From: JBHGAV01 sp041946685
GTDB lineage: Bacteria > Acidobacteriota > Terriglobia > Bryobacterales > Bryobacteraceae
Assembly (NCBI GenBank): GCA_041946685.1
Contig: JBHGAV010000024.1
Location: 1-55,184, forward strand
Length of the DNA: 55,184 bases
Direction: 5' to 3'
Part shown: positions 33,547-42,797 of the stretch, one piece after another
Numbering within the stretch: the first letter of the stretch is position 1
Layout of the letters: every line of letters begins with the position of its first letter
Notes under the pieces: generated by a model
Databases searched by the model: none
What the model was told of the DNA's origin: nothing
Seen by the model: the letters and a program-made list of their open reading frames with translations, nothing else
Made by a program: the position numbers and the translations under genes

Positions 33547-35172
33547 ATGAGACGGCTATTCCGAATCCTGGGAGTCATTCTGGCTCTGCTTCTGCTTGCG
33601 GCATTGAGCCTTCCTTTTCTGGTCAGTGCAGAGCGCTTTCGGCCTATGCTTGAGTCGCGGCTCTCCTCGGCGCTAGGAAGGCAGGTGACAATCGGCAGTC
33701 TGAAACTCTCCCTCCTGGCCGGAGGTGTGACCGCGGACAGCATCGCTATCGCAGAAGATGAGGCGTTCGGCCGCGTACCCTTCTTGCAGGCGAAGTCGCT
33801 GAAGGTCGCGGTTGAACTGTGGCCCCTGATTGCGTCCAGGAAACTGATCGTAACCGGGCTTACGATCGACCAGCCCCAGGTGGCCTTGCTCCAGTCGACG
33901 GATGGACGCTGGAACTACTCCAGCCTAGGCGGCAAATCCAAGCCCGTGGCTCCGGCGGAGGGGCCGGCGTCGGCGGAAGAAGGCCTGGACCTTAGCGCCC
34001 GGCTGATCAGAATTGTGGACGGCCGCTTCTCAATCGGCAAGACCGGTGGGAAGCGGAAGCCGCTGGCTCTCGAAGCGGTCAACCTGGAAGTGCGGGACTT
34101 CGCCGCACCCGTAGAGTTCCCGTTCTCGTTCACCGCCAAGGTTGTTGGCGGCGGAGACATCAAGTTGGATGGGAAAGCGGGACCGGTTGACGGTGGGAAC
34201 GTCGCATTCACCCCGCTCTCTCTCTCGCTGGACGTTGCGCGGCTCAACCTGGCCGCCGCGCTGGCAGGCGTCGCACCCGATCTTGCGGGTCTCGCATCCC
34301 TGAAGGCGGAGGGCTCCTCCCGCGACGGTCGGTTCAAGATAAAGGGGAAGCTGAGCGCGGAAGGGCTGAAGCTGGCGAAGAACGCCACGCCCGCGCGCCG
34401 GATCGTGGAGTTCGGCTTCGATGCGGAACACGACATGCGCAAACGGGCTGGCACGCTAAAGACTGGCACCGTGGCCGTCGGCTCGGCCTCGGCGAGCCTG
34501 ACCGGGACCTACGCGGAGCGCGGCGAGTCCACGCTGCTCAACATGAAGTTCGTAGGGGACAAGATGCCCGTGCCGGAACTGGCAGAGTTGCTGCCGCCGC
34601 TCGGAATCGCCCTTCCGAATGGGTCCAGGCTCGAGGGCGGCACCGCGACGGTGATGTTCACCGTTGAAGGTCCCGCCGATGCGCCAACCGCCGGCGGCTC
34701 AGTCTCCGTGGACAAGACGCGGCTGGCCAACTTCGACCTTGGGACCAAGATGGCGGTGATCGAGAAGCTGGCCGGCGTTAAGGGCGGCCCCAACACGGAC
34801 ATAGAAGTCCTGGGCGCTAAGCTGAAGTATACGCCGCAAGGGACGGCGGTCGAGGACCTCCAGTTCATCGCGCAGGGGGTTGGCGAGCTGAAGGGCGCCG
34901 GCACGATCAGCCCCGCAAACGAGCTCGATTTCAAGATGAGCGCGACGGTTCAGACCTCCCGATCGGCGCTGCTGAGCAAGACCGCCATACCCTTCTTTGT
35001 CCGGGGCACGGCGATGGACCCGGTTTTCAGGCCGGATATCGGTGGGATGGCCACGGCGAAGGCGAAATCCCTCCTGGAGACGGAGTCCCAGAAGCGGCTG
35101 AAGGGAACGGCTGGCGAGGCAGCCGCTGGCATCCTGGACAAGTTCCTCGGCGACAAGCAGAAGAAGAAGTAG
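33547..35172 (+). CDS. AsmA family protein
   Basis: A 541-residue AsmA-type envelope protein. One N-terminal membrane helix (ILGVILALLLLAALSLPFLV) is followed by the family hallmark RPMLESRLSSALGRQVTIG and long beta-rich repeats (DSIAIAEDEAFG, LTIDQPQVALLQSTDGRWNY). The AsmA C-terminal part lies around residues 270-480. Such proteins are thought to move phospholipids between membranes. The C-terminus is Lys-rich (DKQKKK). ATG start with a weak ribosome site. Confidence 0.85.
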   Translation: MRRLFRILGVILALLLLAALSLPFLVSAERFRPMLESRLSSALGRQVTIGSLKLSLLAGGVTADSIAIAEDEAFGRVPFLQAKSLKVAVELWPLIASRKLIVTGLTIDQPQVALLQSTDGRWNYSSLGGKSKPVAPAEGPASAEEGLDLSARLIRIVDGRFSIGKTGGKRKPLALEAVNLEVRDFAAPVEFPFSFTAKVVGGGDIKLDGKAGPVDGGNVAFTPLSLSLDVARLNLAAALAGVAPDLAGLASLKAEGSSRDGRFKIKGKLSAEGLKLAKNATPARRIVEFGFDAEHDMRKRAGTLKTGTVAVGSASASLTGTYAERGESTLLNMKFVGDKMPVPELAELLPPLGIALPNGSRLEGGTATVMFTVEGPADAPTAGGSVSVDKTRLANFDLGTKMAVIEKLAGVKGGPNTDIEVLGAKLKYTPQGTAVEDLQFIAQGVGELKGAGTISPANELDFKMSATVQTSRSALLSKTAIPFFVRGTAMDPVFRPDIGGMATAKAKSLLETESQKRLKGTAGEAAAGILDKFLGDKQKKK

Positions 35173-35233
35173 ACAGCCCGGAAGCCGTGCGGTTCCTCCG
35201 AGGCCGATATAATGAGAGGAACGCCCTTCCCGG

Positions 35234-36430
35234 ATGAGTGCCTTTGAACAATCCGCCGCAGTTGAGGAGCGGCCGGCCCAGACTGTTGCGCGCCGCCGCG
35301 GCCTGCTGCTGATCTTCCTGTTGTCCTGCGGCCATCTTTCCGTCGATCTGTACGCTTGCGCTCTGGGGGCGCTCCAGCCGCTCCTGGTCCAGCGGTATCA
35401 CACCAGCCTGACGCAGGCGGGAATCCTGGGCGGTCTGCTGGTGTTCTCCTCGTCGGTGATGCAGCCGGCCTACGGTTACCTCTCAGACCGCTTTCACACC
35501 CGGCTGTTCGCGGTACTGGGACCGGCAGTGGCCGGAGTGTTCATCTCGTCTCTGGGATTGGCGCCATCGTATGAATGGCTTCTGCTGCTAGTCTTCCTCG
35601 GCGGCGCCGGTGTGGCGGCCTACCATCCCCAGGCCTCCGCGCGCGCGGCCCAGGGGGTAGAAGAGGGACGTGCCGGGGCCATGGCGTTCTTTGTCAGTTC
35701 GGGCACTCTCGGCTTTGCCATCGGACCGACCTTCTTTTCCGCGGTCTCGAGCTGGCGGGGACTCTCGGGAACATGGCTGGCGGCCGTGCCGGGAGTGCTC
35801 GTGACGCTGTTGCTGGTCGTCTTCCTGCCGAGCGCGCCTCCAACCGCGGACCAGACGCGGCGCCGGCTCGACTGGAAGCCGCTCCTGGCCGTCTGGAAAC
35901 CGCTCGCCGTGCTTTACGCTCTAGTGTTTCTGCGGTCGTGCGTGCAGATCGTCTTCGCGCAGATGCTGCCGCTCTACCTGCACATGTCGCGCGGCTTCAC
36001 CGTTCCCCACGCCAACTACATCATGTCGGCGTACTTGACGGCAGGCGCACTAGGAGGCTTTGTGGGAGGACACGCGGCGGACAGGTTTGGCGGGCGGGCC
36101 GTCATCATGTTCTCCATGATCGCCTCGACGCCCTTTCTTGCTCTGTTCTTCTTCGGACAGGGCTTCTGGTCTGTGGCGGGACTGATCCTGGGAGGATTCA
36201 TCCTGCTGTTCACCATCCCTGTGAACGTGGTAATGGCCCAGGAGTTGGTACCCTCTCAGGCTGGGACGATATCCGCTCTGATGATGGGTTTCGCCTGGGG
36301 GATGGCTGGAATCATCTTCATCCCAGCCGTGGGGTTCTTCTCGGACCTGTTTTCGCTGCACATCGCCCTGGCGAGCCTGATCGTGGCCCCGGTGATCGGG
36401 TTCTTTCTGACACTGAAGCTGCCCCAATGA
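35234..36430 (+). CDS. MFS transporter, fosmidomycin-resistance-like
   Basis: A 398-residue major facilitator with 12 predicted helices. The segments SVDLYACALGALQPLL, GYLSDRFHTRLF and GGAGVAAYHPQASARAA match the Fsr (fosmidomycin resistance) subgroup, and GGHAADRFGGR is the second cytoplasmic loop motif. It ends in an ATGA overlap with queC. The overlap makes co-translation likely, an odd partner for a drug-type exporter; a role in moving a queuosine-pathway precursor is only a guess. Confidence 0.82.
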   Translation: MSAFEQSAAVEERPAQTVARRRGLLLIFLLSCGHLSVDLYACALGALQPLLVQRYHTSLTQAGILGGLLVFSSSVMQPAYGYLSDRFHTRLFAVLGPAVAGVFISSLGLAPSYEWLLLLVFLGGAGVAAYHPQASARAAQGVEEGRAGAMAFFVSSGTLGFAIGPTFFSAVSSWRGLSGTWLAAVPGVLVTLLLVVFLPSAPPTADQTRRRLDWKPLLAVWKPLAVLYALVFLRSCVQIVFAQMLPLYLHMSRGFTVPHANYIMSAYLTAGALGGFVGGHAADRFGGRAVIMFSMIASTPFLALFFFGQGFWSVAGLILGGFILLFTIPVNVVMAQELVPSQAGTISALMMGFAWGMAGIIFIPAVGFFSDLFSLHIALASLIVAPVIGFFLTLKLPQ

Positions 36431-37107
36431 CACCGCGCCCCAAAGCCGTCTGCCTGCTGAGCGGGGGACTGGATTCGGCGACCAGTCTGGCCTGGGCTCG
36501 CGCGGAGGGCTTCGACTGCTACGCGCTCTCTTTCGACTATGGACAGCGTCACGCGATCGAGCTCGAAGCGGCCGCCCGGGTCGCCGCGGCCCTGGGCGCC
36601 GCCGAGCACCGCGTAGTCCGGATTGATCTCGGCTCCTTCGGCGGCTCCGCGCTCACCGCCGATATTCCCGTACCCAAGGGGCGCGACCCCGGCGAGATGG
36701 GGCGGGGAATCCCGGTGACCTACGTGCCGGCACGCAACACCATATTCCTTTCCTTCGCGCTGGCCTGGGCGGAGGTGCTGGAAGCCTCGGACATCGTCAT
36801 CGGCGTGAACGCGATCGACTACTCCGGATATCCAGACTGCCGGCCGGAGTACATCGAGGCGTTCGAGCGCATGGCGAACCTGGCAACCAAGGCGGGCGTC
36901 GAGGGCCGGACGAAGGTCCGGGTACGCACTCCGCTCCTCCGCCTCAGCAAGGCCGAGATCATACGCCTCGGGGCTGCTCTTGGAGTGCCCCTCGGCATGA
37001 CGCACAGTTGCTACGATCCAGGCGAGGGCGGGCGGCCCTGCGGCGCATGCGACTCCTGCCTGCTGCGCCGGAAGGGTTTCGAGGAGGCCGGCCTTGAAGA
37101 TCGCTGA
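36427..37107 (+). CDS. queC: 7-cyano-7-deazaguanine synthase QueC
   Basis: A 226-residue QueC, which makes preQ0 from 7-carboxy-7-deazaguanine, ammonia and ATP in queuosine biosynthesis. The PP-loop is SGGLDS at residues 12-17, with FDYGQRHxIE next, YVPARNTIFLS in the middle and a zinc site HSCYD, then CGACDSC, at the C-terminus. The ATG at 36427 is chosen for its overlap with the MFS stop and for matching family length, although the frame is open much further upstream. Confidence 0.95.
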   Translation: MTPRPKAVCLLSGGLDSATSLAWARAEGFDCYALSFDYGQRHAIELEAAARVAAALGAAEHRVVRIDLGSFGGSALTADIPVPKGRDPGEMGRGIPVTYVPARNTIFLSFALAWAEVLEASDIVIGVNAIDYSGYPDCRPEYIEAFERMANLATKAGVEGRTKVRVRTPLLRLSKAEIIRLGAALGVPLGMTHSCYDPGEGGRPCGACDSCLLRRKGFEEAGLEDR

Positions 37108-37777
37108 GATCTTCTACTCGATTCAGGGAGAGGGGATGCTGGCCGGCACCCCCAGCGCCTTCCTTCGCGTGAGCGGCTGCAACCTGCGCTGCTCCTGGTG
37201 CGACACGCCCTATGCCTCCTGGGAGCCGGAAGGAGAGGAGATCGCCTTGGAGGAGGTCCTGGCGCGCGTGGCGCGTTACCGCACGCACTACACGGTTGTC
37301 ACGGGCGGCGAGCCCCTGATCGCGCCCGAGATTGTTCCCCTAACCGAAGCCCTCAGGCAGATGGGACAGCATGTCACCATCGAAACGGCCGGCACGGTCT
37401 TCGCGCCCGTCGACTGCCACCTGATGAGCATCAGCCCCAAGATGTCCAACTCCACGCCCTTCGAGCGGGACGGCGGCCGCTGGGCCGCGCCGCACGACCG
37501 TCTGCGAATCCAGCCCGGCGTACTCAGGCGGCTTATGGCGGCGTACGACTACCAGCTCAAGTTCGTGGTTCAGAAAGAAGAGGACCTTGCGGAGATCAAG
37601 GACCTGGTGAAAGAGCTGCATGCCAACCGGCAGCGCGTGGTTCTGATGCCCGAGGGGACGGAGGCCGAAGTATTGCGCGAAAGGGCCGTCTGGCTGGTCG
37701 AGATCTGCAAACAGGAAGGCTTCCGCTTCAGCCCACGCCTGCACATCGACCTCTACGGCAACCGGCGCGGCGTCTGA
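37094..37777 (+). CDS. queE: 7-carboxy-7-deazaguanine synthase QueE
   Basis: A 227-residue radical SAM enzyme that converts 6-carboxytetrahydropterin to 7-carboxy-7-deazaguanine, the step before QueC. The cluster motif is C29-x3-C33-x2-C36 in CNLRCSWCDTPY, with IQGEG near the start and VTGGEPLI for SAM binding. TTG start at 37094, overlapping queC by 14 bases, with GAGGAGG about 6 bases upstream. queD and later queuosine genes are not in the window. Confidence 0.94.
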   Translation: MKIAEIFYSIQGEGMLAGTPSAFLRVSGCNLRCSWCDTPYASWEPEGEEIALEEVLARVARYRTHYTVVTGGEPLIAPEIVPLTEALRQMGQHVTIETAGTVFAPVDCHLMSISPKMSNSTPFERDGGRWAAPHDRLRIQPGVLRRLMAAYDYQLKFVVQKEEDLAEIKDLVKELHANRQRVVLMPEGTEAEVLRERAVWLVEICKQEGFRFSPRLHIDLYGNRRGV

Positions 37778-37783
37778 TTCACA

Positions 37784-40024
37784 TTACAGCTCCACCCGTC
37801 GCAGCCGCAAGGCGTTGCCGATGACCGAGACCGAGCTGAAAGTCATCGCGGCGCTGGCGATCATGGGGCTGAGCAGGAGCCCGAAGAAGGGGTAAAGGAC
37901 GCCTGCGGCGATGGGCACCCCCACAAGGTTGTAGAAGAACGCAAAGAACAGGTTCTGCCGGATGTTGCGCATGGTCGCCCGGCTCAGCTTCCTCGCCCGG
38001 ACCACGCCCCGCAGATCCCCGCGAAGCAGAGTCACACCGGCGCTTTCCATGGCGACGTGGGTGCCGGTGCCCATGGCGATCCCGACATGAGCTTGCGCCA
38101 GGGCCGGTCCGTCGTTGACGCCATCTCCCGCCATGGCCACCGTGCGCCCTTCGGACTGTAACGCCCTCACGATTTCCGCCTTCTGGACAGGCAGCACCTC
38201 AGCCCGAACGTCAACAATTCCTAGTTCCTTGGCGACGGCCTCCGCCGTGGCCTTGCGGTCCCCCGTGACGAGGATTATCCGCAGGCCTTCGTCGCGGAGG
38301 GCTCTGACGGCGTCCCTGGCGGACGGCTTGATCGGGTCGGCCACACTGATCGTGCCGGCAGGTGCCCCGTCGGCTGCGATTCCCACATCATCTGATGGTT
38401 CAAATACCATTGCTAAGTGATTAAAAAACCGCTTGTTCCCAACCCTTACGGATCTTTCGTCTACCGTTCCCTTGAGCCCCAGTCCGGGCATGGACTCGAA
38501 ATCCCCCGGCTCGGGCAATTCAAGGCCGCGTTCTCTGGCAGCCGCCACAATGGCCGCCGCGAGCGGATGCTCGCTGGCCTTCTCCAGGCTGGCGGCCAGC
38601 CTCAGTACCTCAGTCGCCTCGAATCCCGGGAGCGCCTTCACGGAGACGACCCGCGGTCTTCCTTCAGTCAGCGTTCCGGTCTTGTCTACAACAAGAGTGT
38701 CCACCTTCTCAAGAACTTCGAGCGATTCGGCGTTCCTGACGAGGACTCCAGCGGTTGCGCCCCGGCCCATCCCGACCATGACGGCCATAGGTGTGGCCAG
38801 ACCTAACGCGCAAGGGCAGGCAATAATAAGGACGGCCACCGCGTTGACTAGAGCGTGCGTCAGGCGGGGCTCTGGGCCGTAGAGAAACCAGGCACAGAAC
38901 GTCAGAACAGCGACGGCCACCACCAGCGGAACGAAATAGCCTGACACGATGTCCGCCAGCCTCTGAATGGGGGCGCGGGAGCGCTGGGCCTCCCCCACCA
39001 TGCGCACTATCTGTGCCAGGACCGTCCCGCTGCCGACCCGCTCGGCGCGCATCACGAAGCTGCCCGAACCGTTCAGGGTTCCTCCGGTCACCTGGCTCCC
39101 GGGGGTCTTCTCGACCGGCGCCGGCTCGCCGGTCAGCATGGATTCATCCACCACACTCGTTCCGTCTAGAACCACTCCGTCGACGGGGATCCTCTCGCCA
39201 GGGCGCACTCGCAGGCGGAAGCCGGCACGGACAAATTCCACGGGAAGAGCCCTTTCCTGGCCGGCATCATCGAGCACACTGGCTGTCTGCGGTGTGAGCC
39301 CGAGCAGGGCCCGGATCGCCCCGCCGGTCTTCGCTCTGGCGCGCAGTTCAAGGACCTGTCCCAGAAGGACCAGGGTCGTGATCGCGGCCGCAGCCTCGAA
39401 ATAGATCTCGTGCCGTCCCAGGAAGGTCGCGATGACGCTGTACGCATAGGCGGTCCCCGTGCCCATCGCGACCAGGGTGAACATATTCAAGTGCCGGTTT
39501 AGGATAGAGTGCCAAGCTCTTAGAAAGAAAGGCCATCCTCCCCAGAGGACGACTGGCGTCGACAGCGCCAGTTCGAGCCAGGGCAAGTGCCGCATGGTCA
39601 TGGCGAGCGCAACCACGGCCGCCGTGAGCGGCACGCTCAACCAGAAGCGGCGCTGCATGACGTCCAACTCGGGGTTCTCTATCTCCTGAACCGTAGCTAC
39701 TTCCGGCTCCAGCGCCATGCCGCATTTCGGGCAGACTCCGGGGCCAAGCTGCCGGACCTCGGGGTCCATAGGGCAGGTGTAGAAGACGTCCTTGGCCGTG
39801 GGGGCGGTGACATGGCGGGGCGCCATGAACTTCTCCGGCTCCTGCCGGAACCTCTCCAGGCAGCGAGAGTTGCAGAAGTAGTACATGGTTGACTTGTACT
39901 CCAGTTTGCCGGCTGCCGTGGCAGGGTCGACGTCCATGTGGCAGACGGGATCCTTGACCGTCGGGCGCGGCGCCACCGGCGGCCCGCCGATAGACACCAA
40001 TCCCGTGGGGCGTTGAGCTTCCAT
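37784..40024 (-). CDS. Copper-type P1B ATPase with N-terminal YHS and HMBD domains
   Basis: A 746-residue heavy-metal ATPase of the inner membrane. Residues 24-66 are a YHS domain (DPVCHMDV, FCNSRC). Residues 82-105 are a small metal-binding domain (YTCPMDPEV, CPKCGM). The usual HMA domain is absent. Eight membrane segments follow, with the CPC metal site in IIACPCALGLATP, phosphorylation loop DKTGTLTEG, SEHPLAAAI and hinge GDGVNDGPALA. CPC and this domain set fit Cu+ or Ag+ export. It is convergent with queE, 6 bases apart. Confidence 0.92.
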   Translation of the reverse strand: MEAQRPTGLVSIGGPPVAPRPTVKDPVCHMDVDPATAAGKLEYKSTMYYFCNSRCLERFRQEPEKFMAPRHVTAPTAKDVFYTCPMDPEVRQLGPGVCPKCGMALEPEVATVQEIENPELDVMQRRFWLSVPLTAAVVALAMTMRHLPWLELALSTPVVLWGGWPFFLRAWHSILNRHLNMFTLVAMGTGTAYAYSVIATFLGRHEIYFEAAAAITTLVLLGQVLELRARAKTGGAIRALLGLTPQTASVLDDAGQERALPVEFVRAGFRLRVRPGERIPVDGVVLDGTSVVDESMLTGEPAPVEKTPGSQVTGGTLNGSGSFVMRAERVGSGTVLAQIVRMVGEAQRSRAPIQRLADIVSGYFVPLVVAVAVLTFCAWFLYGPEPRLTHALVNAVAVLIIACPCALGLATPMAVMVGMGRGATAGVLVRNAESLEVLEKVDTLVVDKTGTLTEGRPRVVSVKALPGFEATEVLRLAASLEKASEHPLAAAIVAAARERGLELPEPGDFESMPGLGLKGTVDERSVRVGNKRFFNHLAMVFEPSDDVGIAADGAPAGTISVADPIKPSARDAVRALRDEGLRIILVTGDRKATAEAVAKELGIVDVRAEVLPVQKAEIVRALQSEGRTVAMAGDGVNDGPALAQAHVGIAMGTGTHVAMESAGVTLLRGDLRGVVRARKLSRATMRNIRQNLFFAFFYNLVGVPIAAGVLYPFFGLLLSPMIASAAMTFSSVSVIGNALRLRRVEL

Positions 40025-40061
40025 ATCCTTACGGATTCAGAAATTCGCCGTCAGGTTCAGG

Positions 40062-42797
40062 CTACCTGTTTTGTACTTCCGATTGAATTGCTTCCAGTTC
40101 CTTGCCAGCCTCCGCCCAGCGGCCCTCGCCGGTCAGTTCCCTGTAGCGCTGCATGTGCTGGCGGATGCGCTCCAGTCGCCTCTCCAAAGTCTGGTTCACC
40201 GGGGGAGGGACACCGGCTTGGGCGCCGGGCGCGGTCGCCGCGGCCAGTTTCGCCGCCGCCTCAGGTGCGAGGCCTGCGAGTTCAGCCACAGCCTGTTCGT
40301 AGGTGTCCCTGTAGATAAGGGTGTTGCCCATGGCGAGCACCACCTTCCTCAGTTGCGGCATGCGTGCCTCGGCGGCCTGGATGTAAATGGCTTCGACGAA
40401 CAGGAAGGTGTCCTCCACAGGGAGCACCAGCATTTGGCCGCGCAGCACTTGCGAGCCCTGCTGGTTCCAGAGGGTCAAGTCTTTGGCGATAATCTGGTCC
40501 TGGTTGATGCGAGCCTCAATCTGCATCGGCCCGAACATCAACTCCTGCTTGGAAAGCTGAAGGAAGATCAGTTCGCCCAGGTGGGGCCCATCGCACCTGG
40601 CTACCATGAGGCCGATCATGTTGTCTTTGTTGCGTGGCGTGAATGGGAGGATGAGCAGGAACTCCGGCTCGTTCTCGCCGGGCAGTGTGGCCACGACGTA
40701 GGTCGGCGACACCGTTGTCGGCCGGGTCTCCTGGCCCTGGACATTCCTGGCGATGTCCCACACGTCCTCCTTGTTGTAGAAGGCCTGCGGGTCGAGCATG
40801 TGGAAGATCCTGTAAATCTCCGCCTGTGCCCGGAAGAAGGTTTCGGGATACCGAGCGTGCATCCTGAGGTCGGCTGGCATCTCAGAGGATGGCAGGAATA
40901 GCCTCGGGAAGATGCGCTGGTAGGCCTGGATGATCGGGTCCGAAGGATCGAAGATGTAAAGCCGGACCGTCCCGTTATAGGCGTCAACGGTGGCCTTGAC
41001 CGAGTTGCGGATGTAGTTGAAGGTGCCCACATTGCCCTGGGTGATCGGGCTGGAGTACGGGTGCGCCATGGAGGTCGTGTACCCGTCCACGGTCCAGACT
41101 AGGCGTCCTTCGTCAGTGAGCACGAGATAGGGATCGGCATCCCAGCGCACGAAGTTGGCCAGGGCGTTCAGCCGCTGGCGCACGTTGCGCCGGATCATCA
41201 TGCGGCTGCGGGGGGTGAAGTAAGTGGTGAGGACGATGTTGTAGTCGGCCCGGCTGATCGCAGCCGTGAGGCGCATGAAGAAAGAGGAAATGGGGAAACC
41301 GCCCGTGCCCTCGTAGGAGGAGAAGACGTTCTCCGATCCCGACGGGTAGTTGAACTCCTTCTGCGCCGTGTGGACGAAAACCGGCTCGTGAACCACCTCT
41401 CCGTAATAGATCTCGGGCCGGGTCAGTTTGAGAGACTTCGTCTTGACCTGTGGAGGCGCGTCCTGGACGAAGAGCAGCGGTAGCCCCTCCGCCGTGATCC
41501 TGTTGGCCTCGGCCATCACCATACCGTAGCCGTGCGTGTAGATGAAATGCGGATTGATCCACCGTGCCTGCGCATCCGCCAGTTGCCGTATTTCCAGCTC
41601 GCGCGGGGTAAGCAGCACCTGCCGGAGCTGGCCGTCGATCACGTAACGGTCGACGTCCGTGTCCGAGAAGACGTAGTACGGGCGAAGGGCCTGAATCTGG
41701 GTAGTCGTGTCGTGGAAGGCGCGCCAGTCCCACAGGCGCACGTTGTCCAGGAGGGGCTTGTGCTTGCTGACGTCGATCCGGGTCTCCAGAGAAGCCGCGA
41801 ATTCCACCTCTTTCGTGCGCTTGTCCAGCCCGAAGGCGCTCCGGGTGGCCTCGATATGCTTCTGGATGTAGGGCCGCTGGATGGAAATCTCGTTAGGCTT
41901 CACGTAAACGGCCGAGATCAGCGGCGGAATAGCGGCTTTCAGCACGAAAGCCAGGGCGCAGAAAACCACGATCTTCCAACGCCCCACGAGGGCGAAGGCC
42001 GCCGCCACGATGCAGGAAAGAATCAGCAGCCACTGCAATGGAAGGGTGATCTTCTCCGCCACGTAATCCACGCCGACCATGAAACCGTGGTTCTCCCACA
42101 GCATCTCGTACCGGCCAAGGTAGAACTGGAGCGCGACTGCCAGCAGAGCGACCGCCGCGACGGCCCGCAGAAAGCGGGACTCCAGGGCGCCCTCCAGCCG
42201 GAACAGGCGCGGGTCAAACTGCTCGGTTTGCTGTAATTCCGGCAGGCGTCCTACTAGTTGCCAGCCCCTGGCCGCCGCCCAATAGATGAGCGCGGAGACG
42301 ATGGCCAGCCCCAGCAAGTAACGGCGCAGCCCGCCATAAAATGGCAGATCGAACAGGTAGAAACCCAGCGGGAGGCCGAAGACCGAGTCCTGCCAGGCGG
42401 TGGCTTCCGCCGGGAGATTCCGCCCGCCGAAGAAGCGCACTACGGTCCAGGTGTCGATCGTCCCTGAGGAGACCAGCCAGGACAGGCCGAGCAGAACAAC
42501 GGAGGTTATGGCCGTATACAAGCGATGCTCGCTGAGCCGTGTGCCGGCGAACCTGAGAGCGCGCGCGTGCGCGATCCAAAAGACGGCGAACGCGAGCAAT
42601 GTCGCCGCCGCCACGGGCGCGATGCTGTAAAGCAGCATATCCAGCCAGGTGGGTACCTGCTCCATCTCCTTCCACCACTGGTACTCGATGATGAAAGAGG
42701 CAATGAAGCGCGCGCCGGCGAGCAGGGCGAAGACCGCCAGGATCACCAGAACCGTGCTGCGTTTGGGAGCGACGGGGCGGGGCAATTCAGGATTCAT
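40062..42797 (-). CDS. UPF0182 family large membrane protein
   Basis: A 911-residue UPF0182 (COG1615) protein. About seven membrane segments fill the first 300 residues (VLVILAVFALLAGARFIASF, LGLSWLVSSG). A long extracytoplasmic part follows, with the conserved SVYVKPNEI-like VYVKPNEISIQRPYIQKHIEAT, WTVDGYTTS and YVVATLPGE blocks. The C-terminal 100 residues are partly helical. The ATG at 42797 overlaps the stop of the PEP-utilising enzyme gene (ATGA); the open frame upstream lies inside that gene. Function is unknown in the whole family. Confidence 0.88.
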   Translation of the reverse strand: MNPELPRPVAPKRSTVLVILAVFALLAGARFIASFIIEYQWWKEMEQVPTWLDMLLYSIAPVAAATLLAFAVFWIAHARALRFAGTRLSEHRLYTAITSVVLLGLSWLVSSGTIDTWTVVRFFGGRNLPAEATAWQDSVFGLPLGFYLFDLPFYGGLRRYLLGLAIVSALIYWAAARGWQLVGRLPELQQTEQFDPRLFRLEGALESRFLRAVAAVALLAVALQFYLGRYEMLWENHGFMVGVDYVAEKITLPLQWLLILSCIVAAAFALVGRWKIVVFCALAFVLKAAIPPLISAVYVKPNEISIQRPYIQKHIEATRSAFGLDKRTKEVEFAASLETRIDVSKHKPLLDNVRLWDWRAFHDTTTQIQALRPYYVFSDTDVDRYVIDGQLRQVLLTPRELEIRQLADAQARWINPHFIYTHGYGMVMAEANRITAEGLPLLFVQDAPPQVKTKSLKLTRPEIYYGEVVHEPVFVHTAQKEFNYPSGSENVFSSYEGTGGFPISSFFMRLTAAISRADYNIVLTTYFTPRSRMMIRRNVRQRLNALANFVRWDADPYLVLTDEGRLVWTVDGYTTSMAHPYSSPITQGNVGTFNYIRNSVKATVDAYNGTVRLYIFDPSDPIIQAYQRIFPRLFLPSSEMPADLRMHARYPETFFRAQAEIYRIFHMLDPQAFYNKEDVWDIARNVQGQETRPTTVSPTYVVATLPGENEPEFLLILPFTPRNKDNMIGLMVARCDGPHLGELIFLQLSKQELMFGPMQIEARINQDQIIAKDLTLWNQQGSQVLRGQMLVLPVEDTFLFVEAIYIQAAEARMPQLRKVVLAMGNTLIYRDTYEQAVAELAGLAPEAAAKLAAATAPGAQAGVPPPVNQTLERRLERIRQHMQRYRELTGEGRWAEAGKELEAIQSEVQNR

